Assembly: GCA_949825065.1 (NCBI GenBank)
Contig: OX463842.1
Span: 5,793,723-5,857,722, forward strand
Direction: 5' to 3'
Source of the DNA: Odontocerum albicorne
Taxonomy: Eukaryota > Arthropoda > Insecta > Trichoptera > Odontoceridae
Length of the DNA stretch: 64,000 nucleotides
Position 1 is the first letter of the stretch. The number at the start of each line of letters is the position of its first letter. Under the pieces are notes generated by a model. It ran no database searches. It had not been told where the DNA came from and was given only the letters and a program-made list of their open reading frames with translations. Below are positions 1 to 11,084 of this stretch, piece by piece. A program made the translations under genes and the position numbers.

Positions 1-1056
1 CTGTAAATTGGTATGAAAACACAATTGTTAACTATCATTTTAGCAAATTTTGATACTGTCATTTTCGAGTTTATAAGTTTTAATATGCCATTACACTTCA
101 TTCGGCATCTTTTGTTATTCTTCCATCATCTGAGAAAATATTATACAGCTAGTAGAACTCTTCAATTTGCTCCAATATTTTATTGTTTACCCAAATAAGT
201 TGTACTGATTTTATCAATTTGGTAATAAAATTGTAGAATAAAGTATTTATTATTTTTATGCCCAGATTTTATTCAGTTCGAGTATATGTACGAGTATATG
301 TTTTACCCCCACCCCCATTAGCTTTGTTGTCTGTTATTACACGCTTATTAATATGCTTTGTTCCGTTATTCGAAAAAATACTTCCAAGAAGTAGAATAAA
401 AAAAGTATTAATTGAGGGTTAGTCAAAACATCCTTATTATTTGTAAAGGGCTCACATACGTAAGGTAAATGTATAAATAAAAAGTAAAGAAATTTCTTGA
501 GATATCCATAAATTACGAACACAAAAACAGCCGAAAAAAAAAAAATGAAATAAATCTTCAATTCGAACGCAAATGTCTGTTAAATTTCGAACTTAATAAA
601 AATCTTATCCCACCAGTAAAGTAACTCGTCCGAGAAATAAATTGCAAATAATTTTCGCGGAATGGCTGCCTATAATAGTGAAAGTTTTCCGTGTGTCGCC
701 ATTAAAATGGTGTATCGCTTTTTTAAAAGCTCTGGAGAAATTCGTCATAAATAACGCAAAGAATACCTACCGTAAACTTTAGTGAGTCCCGGGGGTAGTC
801 CTTGGGAGGAGCGTCCACATAAATAATATACCTATACTATATACGCACCGTGATGCCTGAACACACTTTTTCAAACGGCCGGGGTGAAATGTTTAATTTA
901 TTCGATTGAGATCTATTGTCGAGTTTTTATTGGATGGTTATTTTATTGACAGGAAACTTACTGTAAGTTTATCCTTCTTTGTAAAGTTTTTTTTATGTTC
1001 GTTTATTTTATATTTGATACGGGTTAAAGCCAATTATTTATTTGTTTAACATTTTC
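1..1056. other. AT-rich sequence without a recognised gene
   Basis: Short open frames only, none with a recognisable domain or codon pattern. One TACGAGTA octamer lies at 289-296. The stretch around 640-900 is somewhat less AT-rich but shows no motif that I can assign. Confidence 0.6.
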
Positions 1057-1074
1057 ATGCAAATACATTCGACG

Positions 1075-1362
1075 TTACAGACATCAACAGCAAGATGGAG
1101 GAGAGGCGGTTGAGATGATATGGGCACGTTGGACGCAGAGCACCCGATCACATTGTGAACCAGACAATCTCCATGGATCTTCCTCGAATAACAACCAGAG
1201 GAAGACAGAATTCATGGGTGGTGCAAAAATATAACCTGATGCAGAGGCACGGCCTGGGGGACGTAGTCCGGGACAGAAGAGCATACAACCTGAGGACGAG
1301 GAGAACTGACCCCAACAGTCTTCGCAGACAATGAGTTGGGATGGAGCCAGGGAAAAGAAAAG
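1075..1362 (+). mobile_element. 5'-truncated LINE 3' end with 18-bp target-site duplication
   Basis: A non-LTR retrotransposon insert of 288 bp encoding the C-terminal tail of a reverse transcriptase polyprotein. The frame from about 1096 reads MEERRLR, one TGA stop (1112-1114, in the place of the usual Trp of RWYGHV), then YGHVGRRAPDHIVNQ and a Gly/Arg-rich segment with GRQNSWV, ending at a TGA near 1332. The insert is bounded by the direct repeat ATGCAAATACATTCGACG at 1057-1074 and 1363-1380, so both ends of the insertion are defined. It ends in an A/G-rich tail (GGAAAAGAAAAG). The perfect 18-bp duplication and the single stop indicate a young, dead-on-arrival copy. The exact LINE clade is not certain from so short a piece. 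Confidence 0.82.
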
Positions 1363-1380
1363 ATGCAAATACATTCGACG

Positions 1381-1560
1381 AAAAAAAAGATGTGTAGAAT
1401 GAAAAAAAATTAGAAATGAAAAAAAAAAGACGAAAAGTTAAAAAAATGGAAAAAAATTTATTGAAAAAAAGACAAAAAATGAAAAAAAAAAACGAAACAA
1501 GTGAAATAAAAAAAAAAAAGATGTATAAAAAAGTGAAATGATAATAAAAGATGTATAGAA
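1381..1560. repeat. A-rich simple sequence
   Basis: Long runs of A separated by G, T or C (GAAAAAAAA-type units) directly downstream of the LINE copy. It lies outside the target-site duplication, so it is host sequence or the target rather than the LINE tail. Confidence 0.6.
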
Positions 1561-2086
1561 TGATGTATGATAAAATATATCAAATAACAAACAAAAAACA
1601 ATTAAATAATTAAAAGTCTTAGTATAAAATACTGACAATACGAATAATTATACTCGTTCTACCCTATGAGGTGACCCAGTTATGTCAACAAAGTTTATTG
1701 ATGAGTTCAATCCTTAATGTATCCATCGAGATATGGAACATATCGATATCGAAAAAGTCATTCAACATGGTCCATTCTGTGAGCGATTTGTGATGCTCTC
1801 AACAGTTCAGATCGTGAATACGGCATTGAAAGCGATCGTAATTCATGATGGCTTAAACCATGGTTTATTAAATAAAAAAAAAAAAAAATAAAGGTTTTTT
1901 TTTTCTGTTAGCAATTTATTTATTTAATTAACGACACAACAGTGTCTTTATATACAAATGAACATGTGACAAGTTATAAAGTACTTAAAAGTATTGACAA
2001 ATAATACAACTTTATCTTAAACTAACATGAAGATATAAAAAGCAGTAGTAATAATAAATAACAGTCATCGTTTTAAAATTATTTAA

Positions 2087-2236
2087 TTGTCTTTGAGAAT
2101 TTTGTGGGAATTTTATGGATATACTCGTATATTGAGATATAGAAAACACATGGCCTCATTAGTAGAACGAGATGCAAGTTGCTTTGCAGAATTAAAAGCT
2201 TCATACATGTTGATGCAGGGTTACTCAACTCCAGAG
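2087..2236 (+). CDS. possible exon, product unrecognised
   Basis: An open frame follows a TAA at 2084 and runs 50 codons to GAG at 2234-2236, where it meets GTAAAGT, a good splice donor in phase 0. The later part has protein-like composition (RYRKHMASLVERD, then CFAELKASYMLMQGYSTPE), unlike the Ile/Phe/Lys-rich chance frames around it. The frame contains the TACTCGTA octamer at 2122-2129; removing 6 bp would not shift it. I do not recognise a family. It could also be a fragment of an unknown transposon. No acceptor or partner exon could be placed. Confidence 0.25.
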
Positions 2237-2919
2237 GTAAAGTATTGTCCTTAATATTTTGTTTATATTACGTTATTTATATTAACAAAAGAGAGCACAA
2301 AGTTAGTAGCTATTTCTAAATATTGTTGTGATATTCTGGCGAATACTATATATACTTATATTAAAAATGTTGCATAATTCGTTTCCAAGTCTTTGCATAC
2401 GAATTATAAAGGAGTTGATTTTATAATTAGTATAGCAATTTTCGGTATAAAATTTGTTAATAGTATGAATAAGCAGGTGCGTAGATATTTTTTAACGCTT
2501 AAGGAGTAATAACCAAACATTTCCATGCAAAACGTGGAATAGAAATATAAACAAAATCTAGTCTTTGGAATAAGGTATCACAGAAACTCCTTTGAATTCG
2601 TTCAACTATCCGGAAGTTCTGGGTTTCTCCCTGGTTCCAAATGATTGAATAGCTTTCTAATCTACTGCGAACCAGTTTATAATATAAAGATCTTATAACA
2701 GCCATAGCTATCATCATATGTCCTAAATATTCTTATCGTAAATCCCAAAACTTATTCTCCCATTCCCGTGTAGCCGCATATCGGCTTTTTTTTATTTGAT
2801 GGAGTATTTTGTAGTCCACTTTCTAGAACGTTTATATTCCAACCCTATAGTTACGAGTTTAATTCCTTGTTAAAATCAATTTGTATCAACCATTCTAGTT
2901 TACACTCAACGCTTCTTAA

Positions 2920-3506
2920 CCCTTTCTTCTCTGTGATGTATAACTAGTACACATTGCTTTTAAAAACTTTAATATCTCTATAACTATAATAAATACTGAG
3001 TTCAGATTTTAGGCATTCCTTCGTAATACATTTACGTATAGAATGAAAAAAAATTAATAATAATTAGCACTTATCGGCCACATCAGATATATTTTGTGAA
3101 AATCAGTAATAAATTTACCAATATAATCAAACGTGTGACGTAGGTATATTCCTTCCAAAAAAACCGCTATGGGTGAGGAAGCGAAGGTATTGACTCTTCT
3201 TTGGTATATGGGAACGCAAGAAACAGAATCTCAGTTCGCTCGCTTCAGTAGCTTTCAGGCAGCCATTTGAGGTGATCGCATCGCCCGTTTTGTGAACGTC
3301 GATGTTTTTTTTTTTTTTTTTCATATTTTCAGCAATTAAATTTCAATTATTATCAATTTGGATTTCAAATTTACTTAATTTAAGCGATTGGCTATGAATA
3401 TTCTTATTTTTTCGATTTTAAATAGCTCATTTTTGCATGTATATTGATGTGTATTGAATACACTGCACCGGAACGCGCGGATTTTTTTAGCACAGGAAGG
3501 GAAAGT
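2920..3506. mobile_element. TTAA-flanked MITE, family B copy 1
   Basis: One of five copies in this window of a non-coding element of about 585-655 bp. It is flanked by TTAA at 2916-2919 and 3507-3510, with imperfect inverted ends: CCCTTTCTTCTCTGTG at the left and CACAGGAAGGGAAAG at the right. The TTAA target duplication and C-rich ends are typical of piggyBac-superfamily MITEs; that class is inference. No coding capacity. Confidence 0.75.
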
Positions 3507-3510
3507 TTAA

Positions 3511-3660
3511 ATATACCAGTGTCATGCACAATATGAAAAACATTGCTTTAGTTATTTAAGACGTTATTTTAAATCTTACTTATATAACGCTTTCTACCAG
3601 GGCATATCTATTTTGTATTCAGGACAGTGTTACAATCAGCAAAATCTACTAAGTATTTTG
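3511..3660. other. no recognised feature
   Basis: AT-rich sequence between a MITE and a LINE remnant; nothing recognised. Confidence 0.5.
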
Positions 3661-3664
3661 TAAC

Positions 3665-3990
3665 TATATTTGATGTATGGAAGTAATGTTAAAAGGTTCC
3701 GAATAAATGGCGTAGAAATGTTTTTACTAGGAAGAATACATGAGGTGACATTTTCTTAAAGAATACGAAATGAATGGAATATGGATGATTTTAAATGTAA
3801 TGCTGATGTGTAAGATTAAAAAAACACTCAAATAGTTTGGGTACGTGGAACGATTGAATGAAAAAAAAAACTAATAAAACAAATATTTATTGTAAATATA
3901 AGTGAAATGCGCTGTAGAGAACAATCAAGGAAATAATGGTTTTATCAAGAATATAATGTTTTGAATTGAGGAAATGTAAGAAGTCAAGGA
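3665..3990 (+). pseudogene. decayed LINE reverse-transcriptase C-terminus
   Basis: In one frame, with stops, the sequence reads LMYGSNVKRFRINGVEM, then RIRNEWNMDDFKCNADV, then TQIVWVRGTIE and NKYLL. This follows the usual order of insect LINE tails: a YGSE motif, RIRN, then VWFGHVER, then the TKQIY motif. The nearby copy at 47520-47650 shows the same blocks better preserved. Several frameshifts and stops; clearly dead. Confidence 0.6.
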
Positions 3991-3999
3991 ATTCATATA

Positions 4000-4880
4000 A
4001 GCTGTATGAGAGCATATATGAATGTTGAATAGAAAAAAATGTCTAATTCAAAGTCTTATTCAAACTTTCATTGAAACAAATTGAACGGTATAACACTCGT
4101 CATAAAATATAAATGTCATACTAGCCCTATATATTCCATCAGAAACACACATATACCATAAAACGCTTCCATCTAGATTAAAATACTGCCTGATGCCTGA
4201 CACCTCCTGTCTTGCGCAGAAGCAATCAATTATTGTTTTAATTATATAGAATAAATAATAATCAATTACTTTGCTATTCCACTAATTACATTATTCCAGT
4301 TAACAAGTGTTTCTACCCCCTGTCTCGAGGCATTTTCAGGTGTAATTATTCTGGGTTGTAACAAAAGCAATGCCTAGGTCCAACTGACGCAATATGTCAT
4401 CTGAAAATTGTGTGATATGTTGATCAAAAGGAATTTTTTTATGAGCCGTGACTTTTTCGTATTCTTTGATTATTATAAATACTTCTATATAGAGTTCCAC
4501 AAACTTAGAGTTGAAACTTATGATAGACTGTTTATTTTAAGGTCGTCGGGGGATGAAATCAACTGCCTCAAGTCCTAGGGGAAGGATGTCTGATCTTAGA
4601 GTCTTATATGTCAATGTTAGTCTTTTACGGTCAGTCAAAAAAACAACCTTAAAAAGGTAGTGGTCATATTCTCATTTCCCTGCTACCCCATGGGAGAGTA
4701 TATATTATATTAAATATTCTTTACATTTATTCACCTTTTGAAAAGCAACACTTCAAAAAACTATTTCAATAATACATATATAATATTATAGACGTTCTTG
4801 TGACGTATATCAATTCCCATGCCTACTTCCTAAAAGCAAATAAGTACAAGGCTATATATGGAGGTTTTATGAATGTGTAC
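4000..4880. other. AT-rich sequence without a recognised feature
   Basis: No coding pattern, no repeat shared with the rest of the window that I could see. Confidence 0.5.
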
Positions 4881-4887
4881 ACATTTG

Positions 4888-5110
4888 CGACTGATATATC
4901 CCGCGGTCGGGCCAATAAAACCATCCGACCGGTTTGACGTGAGACGTCCCCACGGGGTTTTGGCCCGGTTCAGGACCGGTCCGCCAATCTCTATGGGAAA
5001 AACGATTTATGATCGTGCGTGGAAACAGTTTTCATTACCGTTCTAAAACTGGATACGAGGGAAACCTGAAAAAAATTACGCGCGAAACATTGCGCGCGAG
5101 TTATTTTATT
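4888..5110. other. GC-richer island, unclassified
   Basis: A locally GC-rich block holding CCCGCGGTCGGGCCAAT, GACGTGAGACGTCCCC and a short CGCGCG run, in strong contrast to its AT-rich neighbours. It ends just before the Penelope-like palindrome. It may be a repeat end, a promoter-like element or a conserved non-coding block; I cannot tell which. Confidence 0.35.
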
Positions 5111-5159
5111 GTGAATGTTGAACTAGATATTTTTATTTATTATTTTGACATATTATGAA

Positions 5160-5852
5160 TAACAATTTATTTTATTAAACACTGTTTATTCCACTTTTGT
5201 AACAGTATAACCCTACCGGTTTTAAGGCTTTCACCTCATCGTCAGGGAGCACAAACAATACTAAATTCTGTTCGAACTGGTACCGAGATACACGCTTCTA
5301 ACGGTAAACATTCGGGTTGGGCACTGGGGGTTGGGGAAGGCATGGGACAGCCTCAGCGAGCAGCGGAGAGATTCTTGGGATATATGTGTTTGCCAGATGT
5401 TCACATCAATGCACTGACTTTGAAATTTCTAGGGCCTCTAATCTGTCCAATTTATTTCCGTTACTACTGATACGTAAGAATATGGCATCATCGATGGAAA
5501 ATGTATGATTTTCACGGTGACAATGATTAGCCATTTCAGAATAAATTAGAGGATTTGTTAAGGCAGCATACACATATATCCCAAGAATCTCTCCGCTGCT
5601 CGCCAAGGTTGTCCTATGCCTCCCCCAAACCCCTGTCCCCAACCCGAATCTTTACCATTAGAATAGTGTATCTTGGTACCAGTTCGAACATAATTATGTC
5701 TTGTTTGTGCTCCTCCGATGATGAGGTTAAAGCCTTGAAACCGGTAGGGTTATACCGTTACAAATAGTGGAATAAAAAGTGTTTGATAAAATAAATTAAT
5801 ATGTCTTTAAACCTCCACAATTTGAATGCCTTAACTATAAATAAAATATTAT
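5160..5852 (-). mobile_element. Penelope-like element, palindromic, with endonuclease fragment
   Basis: A left terminal repeat (5170-5266, reverse orientation) and a right one (5698-5852, forward) are inverted copies containing TAACGGTATAACCCTACCGG-like sequence and its complement. Just inside them a second pair of inverted arms (about 5270-5390 and 5570-5695) carries GTTCGAACTGGTACC/GGTACCAGTTCGAAC. The centre encodes, on the minus strand, the end of a GIY-YIG endonuclease (separate entry). The family is defined by the better copy at 56008-56600. Heavily 5' truncated. Confidence 0.75.
5406..5568 (-). pseudogene. Penelope-like GIY-YIG endonuclease C-terminal fragment
   Basis: Minus-strand frame reading ALTNPLIYSEMANHCHREN, TFSIDDAIFLRISSNGNKLD and RLEALEISKSVH. 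The first block is nearly identical to the region after the GIY-YIG motif in the copy at 56190-56472. The last block (ISSNGNKLD..LEALEI.K) has the form of the Penelope C-terminus. The GIY and YIG motifs themselves are missing here, replaced by the inverted arm sequence, so the enzyme cannot be active. Confidence 0.65.
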
Positions 5853-6029
5853 GAATTATTTTGCAGTAGAACTTGGAAGTTGATTTTGCCTTCATCGAAT
5901 AAATTGATCGTTTCAAATAGATCCAATATGGCGTTTTTTTTATAGGACAATCCACTTACACATAACAATTAAATGGCGGAGTGTTACGTCAAAGCTTTCA
6001 TCCTTACTTGTCGTGTGACTTGGAATGAC

Positions 6030-6115
6030 TGCCTCTAAGTTTAAAAGGGTAGCGTGTGCTGTTTTAGGAAGTCCTTGATGACAGCTCTTTTTAGGAGGTC
6101 TTTTTATGATTATAT
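6030..6115 (+). repeat. dispersed repeat fragment (also near 11700-11735)
   Basis: Contains AGTCCTTGATGACAGCTC followed by TTTTTAGGAGGTCTTTTT, closely matching 11700-11735, where the same repeat is interrupted by an LTR-like insertion. Confidence 0.5.
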
Positions 6116-6199
6116 ACGATCACTTTACTTACGAGTATGTATATAAGCTCGTCCACATTCGTTAATTTCGTTATCAATCTTATCTTTCTCTCATTATGG

Positions 6200-6600
6200 A
6201 TCCTCAAAGTTGGCAGTATGAACCTACTGAAAGCATTCGAAATGTGGATACACCGGATAATGCTACGTATACCCTGGATGGATATTGTCACCAACACAAG
6301 GGTTCTTCAAAGAGCCAAATTTGATAGAGAGTTGCTGACTAATATCAAAATCCGAAAGGCGTCCTATATGGGTCATGTACTTAGAGGAGCAAAGTACAAA
6401 TTACTGCACCTGATCATCCAAGGCAAAATAGAGGGTTGAATAGGTGTTGGAAGGAGGGAAATCTCCTGGCTCTGCAATATTCGTGATTGGACTGGTATAA
6501 GGAGCGTTGGGGATCTTTTTCGGGCTGCCGGGGACAAAGATGTCTACTCTCAGGTGATAGTCAACGTTCGGGGAACCTGACATGACACTAGGAAGAAGAA
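6200..6600 (+). pseudogene. LINE (RTE-like) reverse-transcriptase C-terminus, copy 1
   Basis: Frame from 6217 reads MNLLKAFEMWIHRIMLRIPW, TNTRVLQRAKFDRELL, RKASYMGHVLRGAKYKLL and LIIQGKIEG. After one TGA near 6436 it continues IGVGRREISWLCNIRDWTG. This order (RIPW, YLGHVxRG.KY.LL, I.QGKI.G..GxGRR..SWL.NIR.W.G) is the tail of a common insect non-LTR retrotransposon family. It ends with a GAAGAAGAA tail. Copies 2 and 3 lie at 31399-31660 and 47666-48045 on the other strand. Only the 3' end is present, as expected for 5'-truncated LINE copies. Confidence 0.82.
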
Positions 6601-6619
6601 TAAGATTTTCTTACCTTTC

Positions 6620-8755
6620 ACTTATTATACTTTCTCCAACTACAATATATCTTTTCACTTTCTTTTCGGTCTACCTCTTCCTCGCTGTTTATTCATGTCA
6701 GACATATATTTGTTTCATAAGTCTTTTGAAACTCATTTACTCAATATACCTTAATCGTCTCAAGATTACTTACACCAATTCCTCTATCTAACATTGCATT
6801 ACCAAATATTTTACGCAATTGCATTTCTACCGCATATATTTTGCTCTGATCACTTCATTTTAACGCCCAGACTTGGCATGTGTCGAATATATTGTAAATC
6901 TAACTTTTTTTATTTCTTGATAACAGTTACTATTTCAAAATTGTCATATTGCACAAAGCAAATAGTTTAACTCGTTAATCTATCTATGCATAGTTGATGT
7001 TATATCAGATATGACAAGTTATATTTCATATGACAAGTATATATATTATGTATACAGATACATATGAAAAACAAATAATATCAAAGAACACATCCAAAGT
7101 TTATGGATTTGGACCCAAACACTATTGTCATTTTTCGTGTACCCAGTAAACTAGACTTTACCCTGTATTTTCCTGATGCCATATTAGTATGAAAAAAATG
7201 TTTGATGCTTTTACGGAGTGATGAATATTATTTAATTCCCATTAGAAGAATTTTCATTAGTTTTTGGTTACTGGTCTATTGTGTGCGATTGAACGTATGT
7301 ACTTCGTTGAAATGTCAGATTCTATGAATTATGTGAGTCTTTTGTTATTGTAGCAGCCTTTATTTCTACATGAACATCCTGTTTTTCTTAAATGTATACA
7401 TGTTATTGTAGCAGCCTGTGTTTCTGTATTCAAACGAACTCTGAATTTTTATTGAGTTTTGTTAAAATTATTAATGTTAAAAATCAATCGTAAATTAATA
7501 AATCAATAAAAAATAAGACGTAAGAATACGCATAACTAGTTAAATTATCTATATAAAACTAATATATTCGTACATTCTTGATTTTTTTTCCAAAACATTA
7601 ATGATTAACATCTTATCCCCCACAAAATTTCCATTGTCCTGGTGTCTGACATTGAATCTTATTGAAAATGAAAAGTAACAACATGGAAAATATTTTTATT
7701 AATAATTTAACGTTCGGAACGCTACAGACAGGACGTTACAAAAAGCTACAGACAGGATGATAAAAAAGCTGGCCTAATTTAAGACTTATTTGACTCTGGA
7801 ATGAAATATCCATTATTCATCTTTCAAAACAATATGCCTGTCTTGTTAGATTGTGGTTTTTAAAAACATAAAAGCTTTTGTTCTCGTCACCGTAAAAAAA
7901 TACATTATTTCTTGAGACAATCATATTCTTAAATAAAGTAAATAAATTTATTTCAATGTAATATTATTTTGTTAGTCTACTTAGCACTTTTATTCCCTCA
8001 AAAAATGTATCTTTTTAAATTCAATTGAATTTTATATACGTCACAAAAGTTATGCAAAATTGTTAATGTAGAAAATTTGGAGCTACAGAAAGCCATAAGT
8101 AAAAATAAGATATTTATAAGTAATTAAAAAATATACAAAAAATAACTTCTTTATTAAAAAAAATCTATTGAGACCACACTCACGGTGAAACACGACACTA
8201 GTTGGAACTAAGTATTGCTATCGTAACAAACCAAAAACATTCCGCTTGAAGAGGACCTCAAGATAAGATATAGAAACACGTGTCTTGGAGGTTTATGTAA
8301 TCAGTGGAATAAATAATATAAAACACTCGAAATTCTAATTTAAATTTAATTATTCTAACTTTTTAATGGTTGAAGCGACCGTACACAGTATTTAATAAAT
8401 AATAAAGTAATTCGTCATTCAAATGTTTCTAATTTAAATATTTTTTTTTATATAACAGGATTGTGGTGAGATTTTTTATACTTGGATAATAATGATTTTG
8501 ATTTTTTTATACTTCATTTTATACCAATGATTTGTTATACTTTATATCTGTTTTTTTAACTTTTTATTTTGTTTTGTCTTTATTTTTGTTTTATGTATTA
8601 TAAACTGCCTGCCTTATGACAGGCAAATATCTAGTTAGACAGAATAGTGCTTTATATACTCGTATTTAATTGTTTAAATTAAAAACTATAAATAAAATAA
8701 AAATATACAAAATATTTTGACATGGAGTTATACAAAGATAAAGCCGTAGCCTTTG
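6620..8755. other. AT-rich sequence, largely unassigned
   Basis: Holds a fragment of dispersed repeat C at about 7085-7170 (separate entry), a duplicated ACAGACAGGA..AAAAAGCT near 7725-7765, and TACTCGTA at 8657-8664. No gene-like frame. Confidence 0.5.
7085..7170 (+). repeat. dispersed repeat C, fragment
   Basis: Contains CATTTTTCGTGTACCCAGTA and AACTAGACTTTACCCTG, matching the block at 34870-34915 and, less closely, 61355-61400. No more of the repeat is visible here. Confidence 0.55.
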
Positions 8756-8769
8756 GTAAATAAATTTAT

Positions 8770-9305
8770 ATCATGATATTAATATACTACTGTGACTTAA
8801 AGAGTTCTCTTGGAATTTATTAAGATGCTCTGCATTAGGAGGAGCAAGCCAAAACCCGAAACCTGTAGAGTATTGCTTGAGAAGGGCTTGTTGTTGACCA
8901 GGCATGGCTAAGTAATCTGCGTCATCATCATTGTCTAGTAGCTCATTAGTGAGTATTTTGACTCTCGTGATAGCCTCCAACGACTCCTCTCCATTCATAC
9001 CTGCACTGTGTGGCTCGAAGGGTAGTTGTTAAAGATAGTTCAATTGCGTCTATTACTTGGTCAGTCCAACGCATTGGGATTCTACCTCTTGTGCGTCGTT
9101 CTTCCACTTCTCCAGTAACCACAAACCTTTCCAAACGGTCTCTTTGGTCACAAGCAATGTGTCCAAAGAAACGAAGGACTCGTCGAAGGCATATTGTTGA
9201 CAATCTGTCGGTGATTCTCAGTTCTTTGAGAATTGAGGCGTTAGTTCGTCTTACTGTCCATCTGAAGGGTGTTACGAACCTGTGTAGGAAGCGATAAAAA
9301 AGCAA
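8770..9305 (-). pseudogene. LINE reverse-transcriptase C-terminus and 3' UTR
   Basis: The minus-strand frame from 9305 reads RRTNASILKELRITDRLSTI, CLRRVLRFFGHIACDQRDRL, ERFVVTGEVEERRTRGRIP and MRWTDQVIDAIELS. The RRTN.SIL.EL.I..RLS.ICLRR.L.FFGHI block is the typical 3' coding end of a widespread insect LINE family. The frame is open for 119 codons. The lower part (8770-8990) has an open frame with no recognisable domain and is probably the element's 3' region. Sequence upstream (9305-9420) is no longer alignable. Confidence 0.82.
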
Positions 9306-9419
9306 GCAGCAAGGATAAGATACGGGTCTAGGATTAGTCTTCAGACACAGTAAGAGAATTGTCGTAGTTGCTACGAAATTCCACCGAATCTCATTGACGG
9401 AAATAGGCTTTTATCATCA

Positions 9420-10275
9420 ACCCACATTCAAACTTTCGAATAATACAAAATTTATTCTTAAATATAGTTTTTTTTTTCATTCTTGAAAATATTTTAATAC
9501 ATATACGTCAAAAATGTACTTAGATTTTCATTCAACGTAAAATATTCTTGTTTTCAGAAAGTTTTCTCTTTGTGAGCCTAATTCAGTTCGAATAAATACG
9601 AAGTTTATTAGAATAACTCGAACGTTTCTTAAAGAAACGCCGTCTGATTTTTTTCACAGGCAATGGGAATTTTTGCTGAAAGGAAATAAAATATAAAAGT
9701 TTATGTATTTGATTATATGCGAAAGATATTCCTTTTGTCAATAAAGTAAATACTTTCCTTTGGAATGTGAAATGTTTGTTTCAAACACTCATAAATTTCA
9801 CGTGTTTGTCAATTCTTCAAAGGAAACACGATTTCAGGGGAAAATATAATTATCGTCTTACTCTTACTTGTATTTCAAAAAAAACAAAATTTGGTTTCAA
9901 TAATATCATTTTGTTTCTTTCATCTAAATTTGTTTAACTTGTTTTTATAATTTCACGTGAGATAGATTTTGGAATAAGGTAAATAAAAGTGGATTTTCGC
10001 AAGTATCTGAAATATGAGTACTTTTGTGAGCTGTTTATTTTATACGTGAAAATAAAATGATTTTATGAGATTACTCTTGTCATTCATAAACATTTCAGGA
10101 GAAAAAATACATTTTATTTTTCATATTAAAATTAATATATAATTATTGACCGTTGTAGGAAATGTTTTAAAAAAAGTCTTGAAAGATTACTCAGTATAAA
10201 TTGTAATGTTTAACATATAGACCTTTTTAAAAATAATAATAAATTGAAAATTGTTGTTTATAAGTAAGACATTAA
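9420..10275. other. AT-rich sequence without a recognised feature
   Basis: Runs of A and T, no coding pattern and no repeat recognised. Confidence 0.5.
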
Positions 10276-10351
10276 CGTTGTGGAGGTTTAAAGGCATTGT
10301 AATTTATTTTATCAAACACTGTTTATTCCACTTTTTTGTAACGGTATAACC

Positions 10352-10392
10352 CAACCGGTTTCAAGGCTTTCACCTCATCTTCAGGGGAGCAC
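10352..10392 (-). ncRNA. candidate hammerhead ribozyme core (PLE left repeat)
   Basis: Minus strand: CCC-CTGAAGA, a stem-loop with GAGG/CCTT, then GAA, then ACCGGT, then TGGG. This fits C-U-G-A-N-G-A, stem II, GAA and a short self-complementary stem III. See the best copy at 56491-56556. Confidence 0.5.
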
Positions 10393-10571
10393 AAACAAGA
10401 CTAAAAGCTGTTCGAACTAAGTCAGTACATCGATCCGAACATCTGGTGAACAGTTATATCCCAAAAATCTTTCCGCTCTTGGCCGAAATCGTCCCATGCC
10501 TCCCTCACCCCTCAGCCCCGAACCGTTGAAGCGTGTATATCGGTACCAGTTCGAACAGCATTAAGTCTTAT

Positions 10572-10632
10572 TTGTGCTCCCCTGAAGATGAGGTGAAAGC
10601 CTTGAAACCGGTAGGGTTATACCGTTTCAAAA
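10572..10632 (+). ncRNA. candidate hammerhead ribozyme core (PLE right repeat)
   Basis: CTGAAGA at 10582-10588, GAGG/CCTT hairpin, GAA, ACCGGT, then AGGG pairing with CCC before CTGA. All conserved core positions are kept. Confidence 0.5.
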
Positions 10633-10675
10633 AAGTGGAATAAACAGTGTTTTATAAAAATAAATTACAAATTCA

Positions 10676-10930
10676 AAATTTGTAATTTCTTTTTATCAAA
10701 CACTATTTATTCCACTTCTTGTAACGGTATAACGCTTCCGGTTTCAAAGTTTTCACTTCATCATCAGGGGAGCACAAACATAACTTGTTTGTGCTCTCCT
10801 GATGATGAGACGAAAGCCTTGAAACCGGTATGGTTATACCAGTACAAAAAGTGGAATAAATAGTGTTTGATAAAACAAATTACAATGTCTTTAAACCTCA
10901 ACAATGTTGATGCCTTAACTTTAAATAATA
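10676..10930. mobile_element. minimal Penelope-like palindrome
   Basis: Two terminal repeats almost directly head-to-head (10678-10785 reversed, 10784-10930 forward), with no interior. The right side runs through the full tail to a GATGCCTTAACT-like end. Directly follows the element at 10278-10672, so two PLE units lie in tandem. Confidence 0.75.
10790..10845 (+). ncRNA. candidate hammerhead ribozyme core
   Basis: CTGATGA at 10799-10805, a hairpin whose first strand has changed (GAGACG), GCCTT, GAA, ACCGGT, then ATGG. The core is kept; stems I and II are weakened. Confidence 0.4.
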
Positions 10931-10934
10931 TATA

Positions 10935-11010
10935 AAATGACAATTTATATAGCGCCTTTTAGAAGAGAGCAAACTCATCTTGAGAGAGTTTGAATTCGGG
11001 ACTTAAACCT
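10935..11010 (-). repeat. SINE-like fragment
   Basis: Holds GCGCCTTTTAGAAGAG and TTGAATTCGGGACTTAAACC, with relatives at 13700-13745 and 49400-49465. Looks like the head region of a tRNA-like SINE in reverse, but it is degenerate. Confidence 0.35.
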
Positions 11011-11084
11011 ATTTTTATTTACATATTAAAAGTGTTACAAATAGCACGCATGTACGTTGATTCTAAGGGTGGGTAGTGGCTATT

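Larger units (their letters stand above)
10278..10672. mobile_element. Penelope-like palindromic element
   Basis: Terminal repeat in reverse orientation at 10281-10400 and forward at 10562-10672. Between them are inner sequences shared with 5270-5695 (GTTCGAAC and GGTACCAGTTCGAAC, TCCCATGCCTCCC) but no endonuclease. Both terminal repeats keep a hammerhead-like core. Confidence 0.75.

Noticed and set aside
1718..1870. Frame with VNTALKAIVIHDGLNHGL, reminiscent of ribosomal protein S12 (VNTAL..V..ALIHDGL..GL)
   Set aside because: Only about 18 residues resemble it, four residues are missing inside, and neither the upstream nor downstream sequence fits S12. Chance or a very decayed processed copy; not supportable.
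3127..3324. Minus-strand frames of 60-100 codons at 3127, 13292, 16084 and 54525 with a shared FFLRS-type segment
   Set aside because: They are the same non-coding MITE family B sequence read at each copy.
9010..9297. Plus-strand 95-codon open frame
   Set aside because: Complement of the well-supported minus-strand LINE tail.
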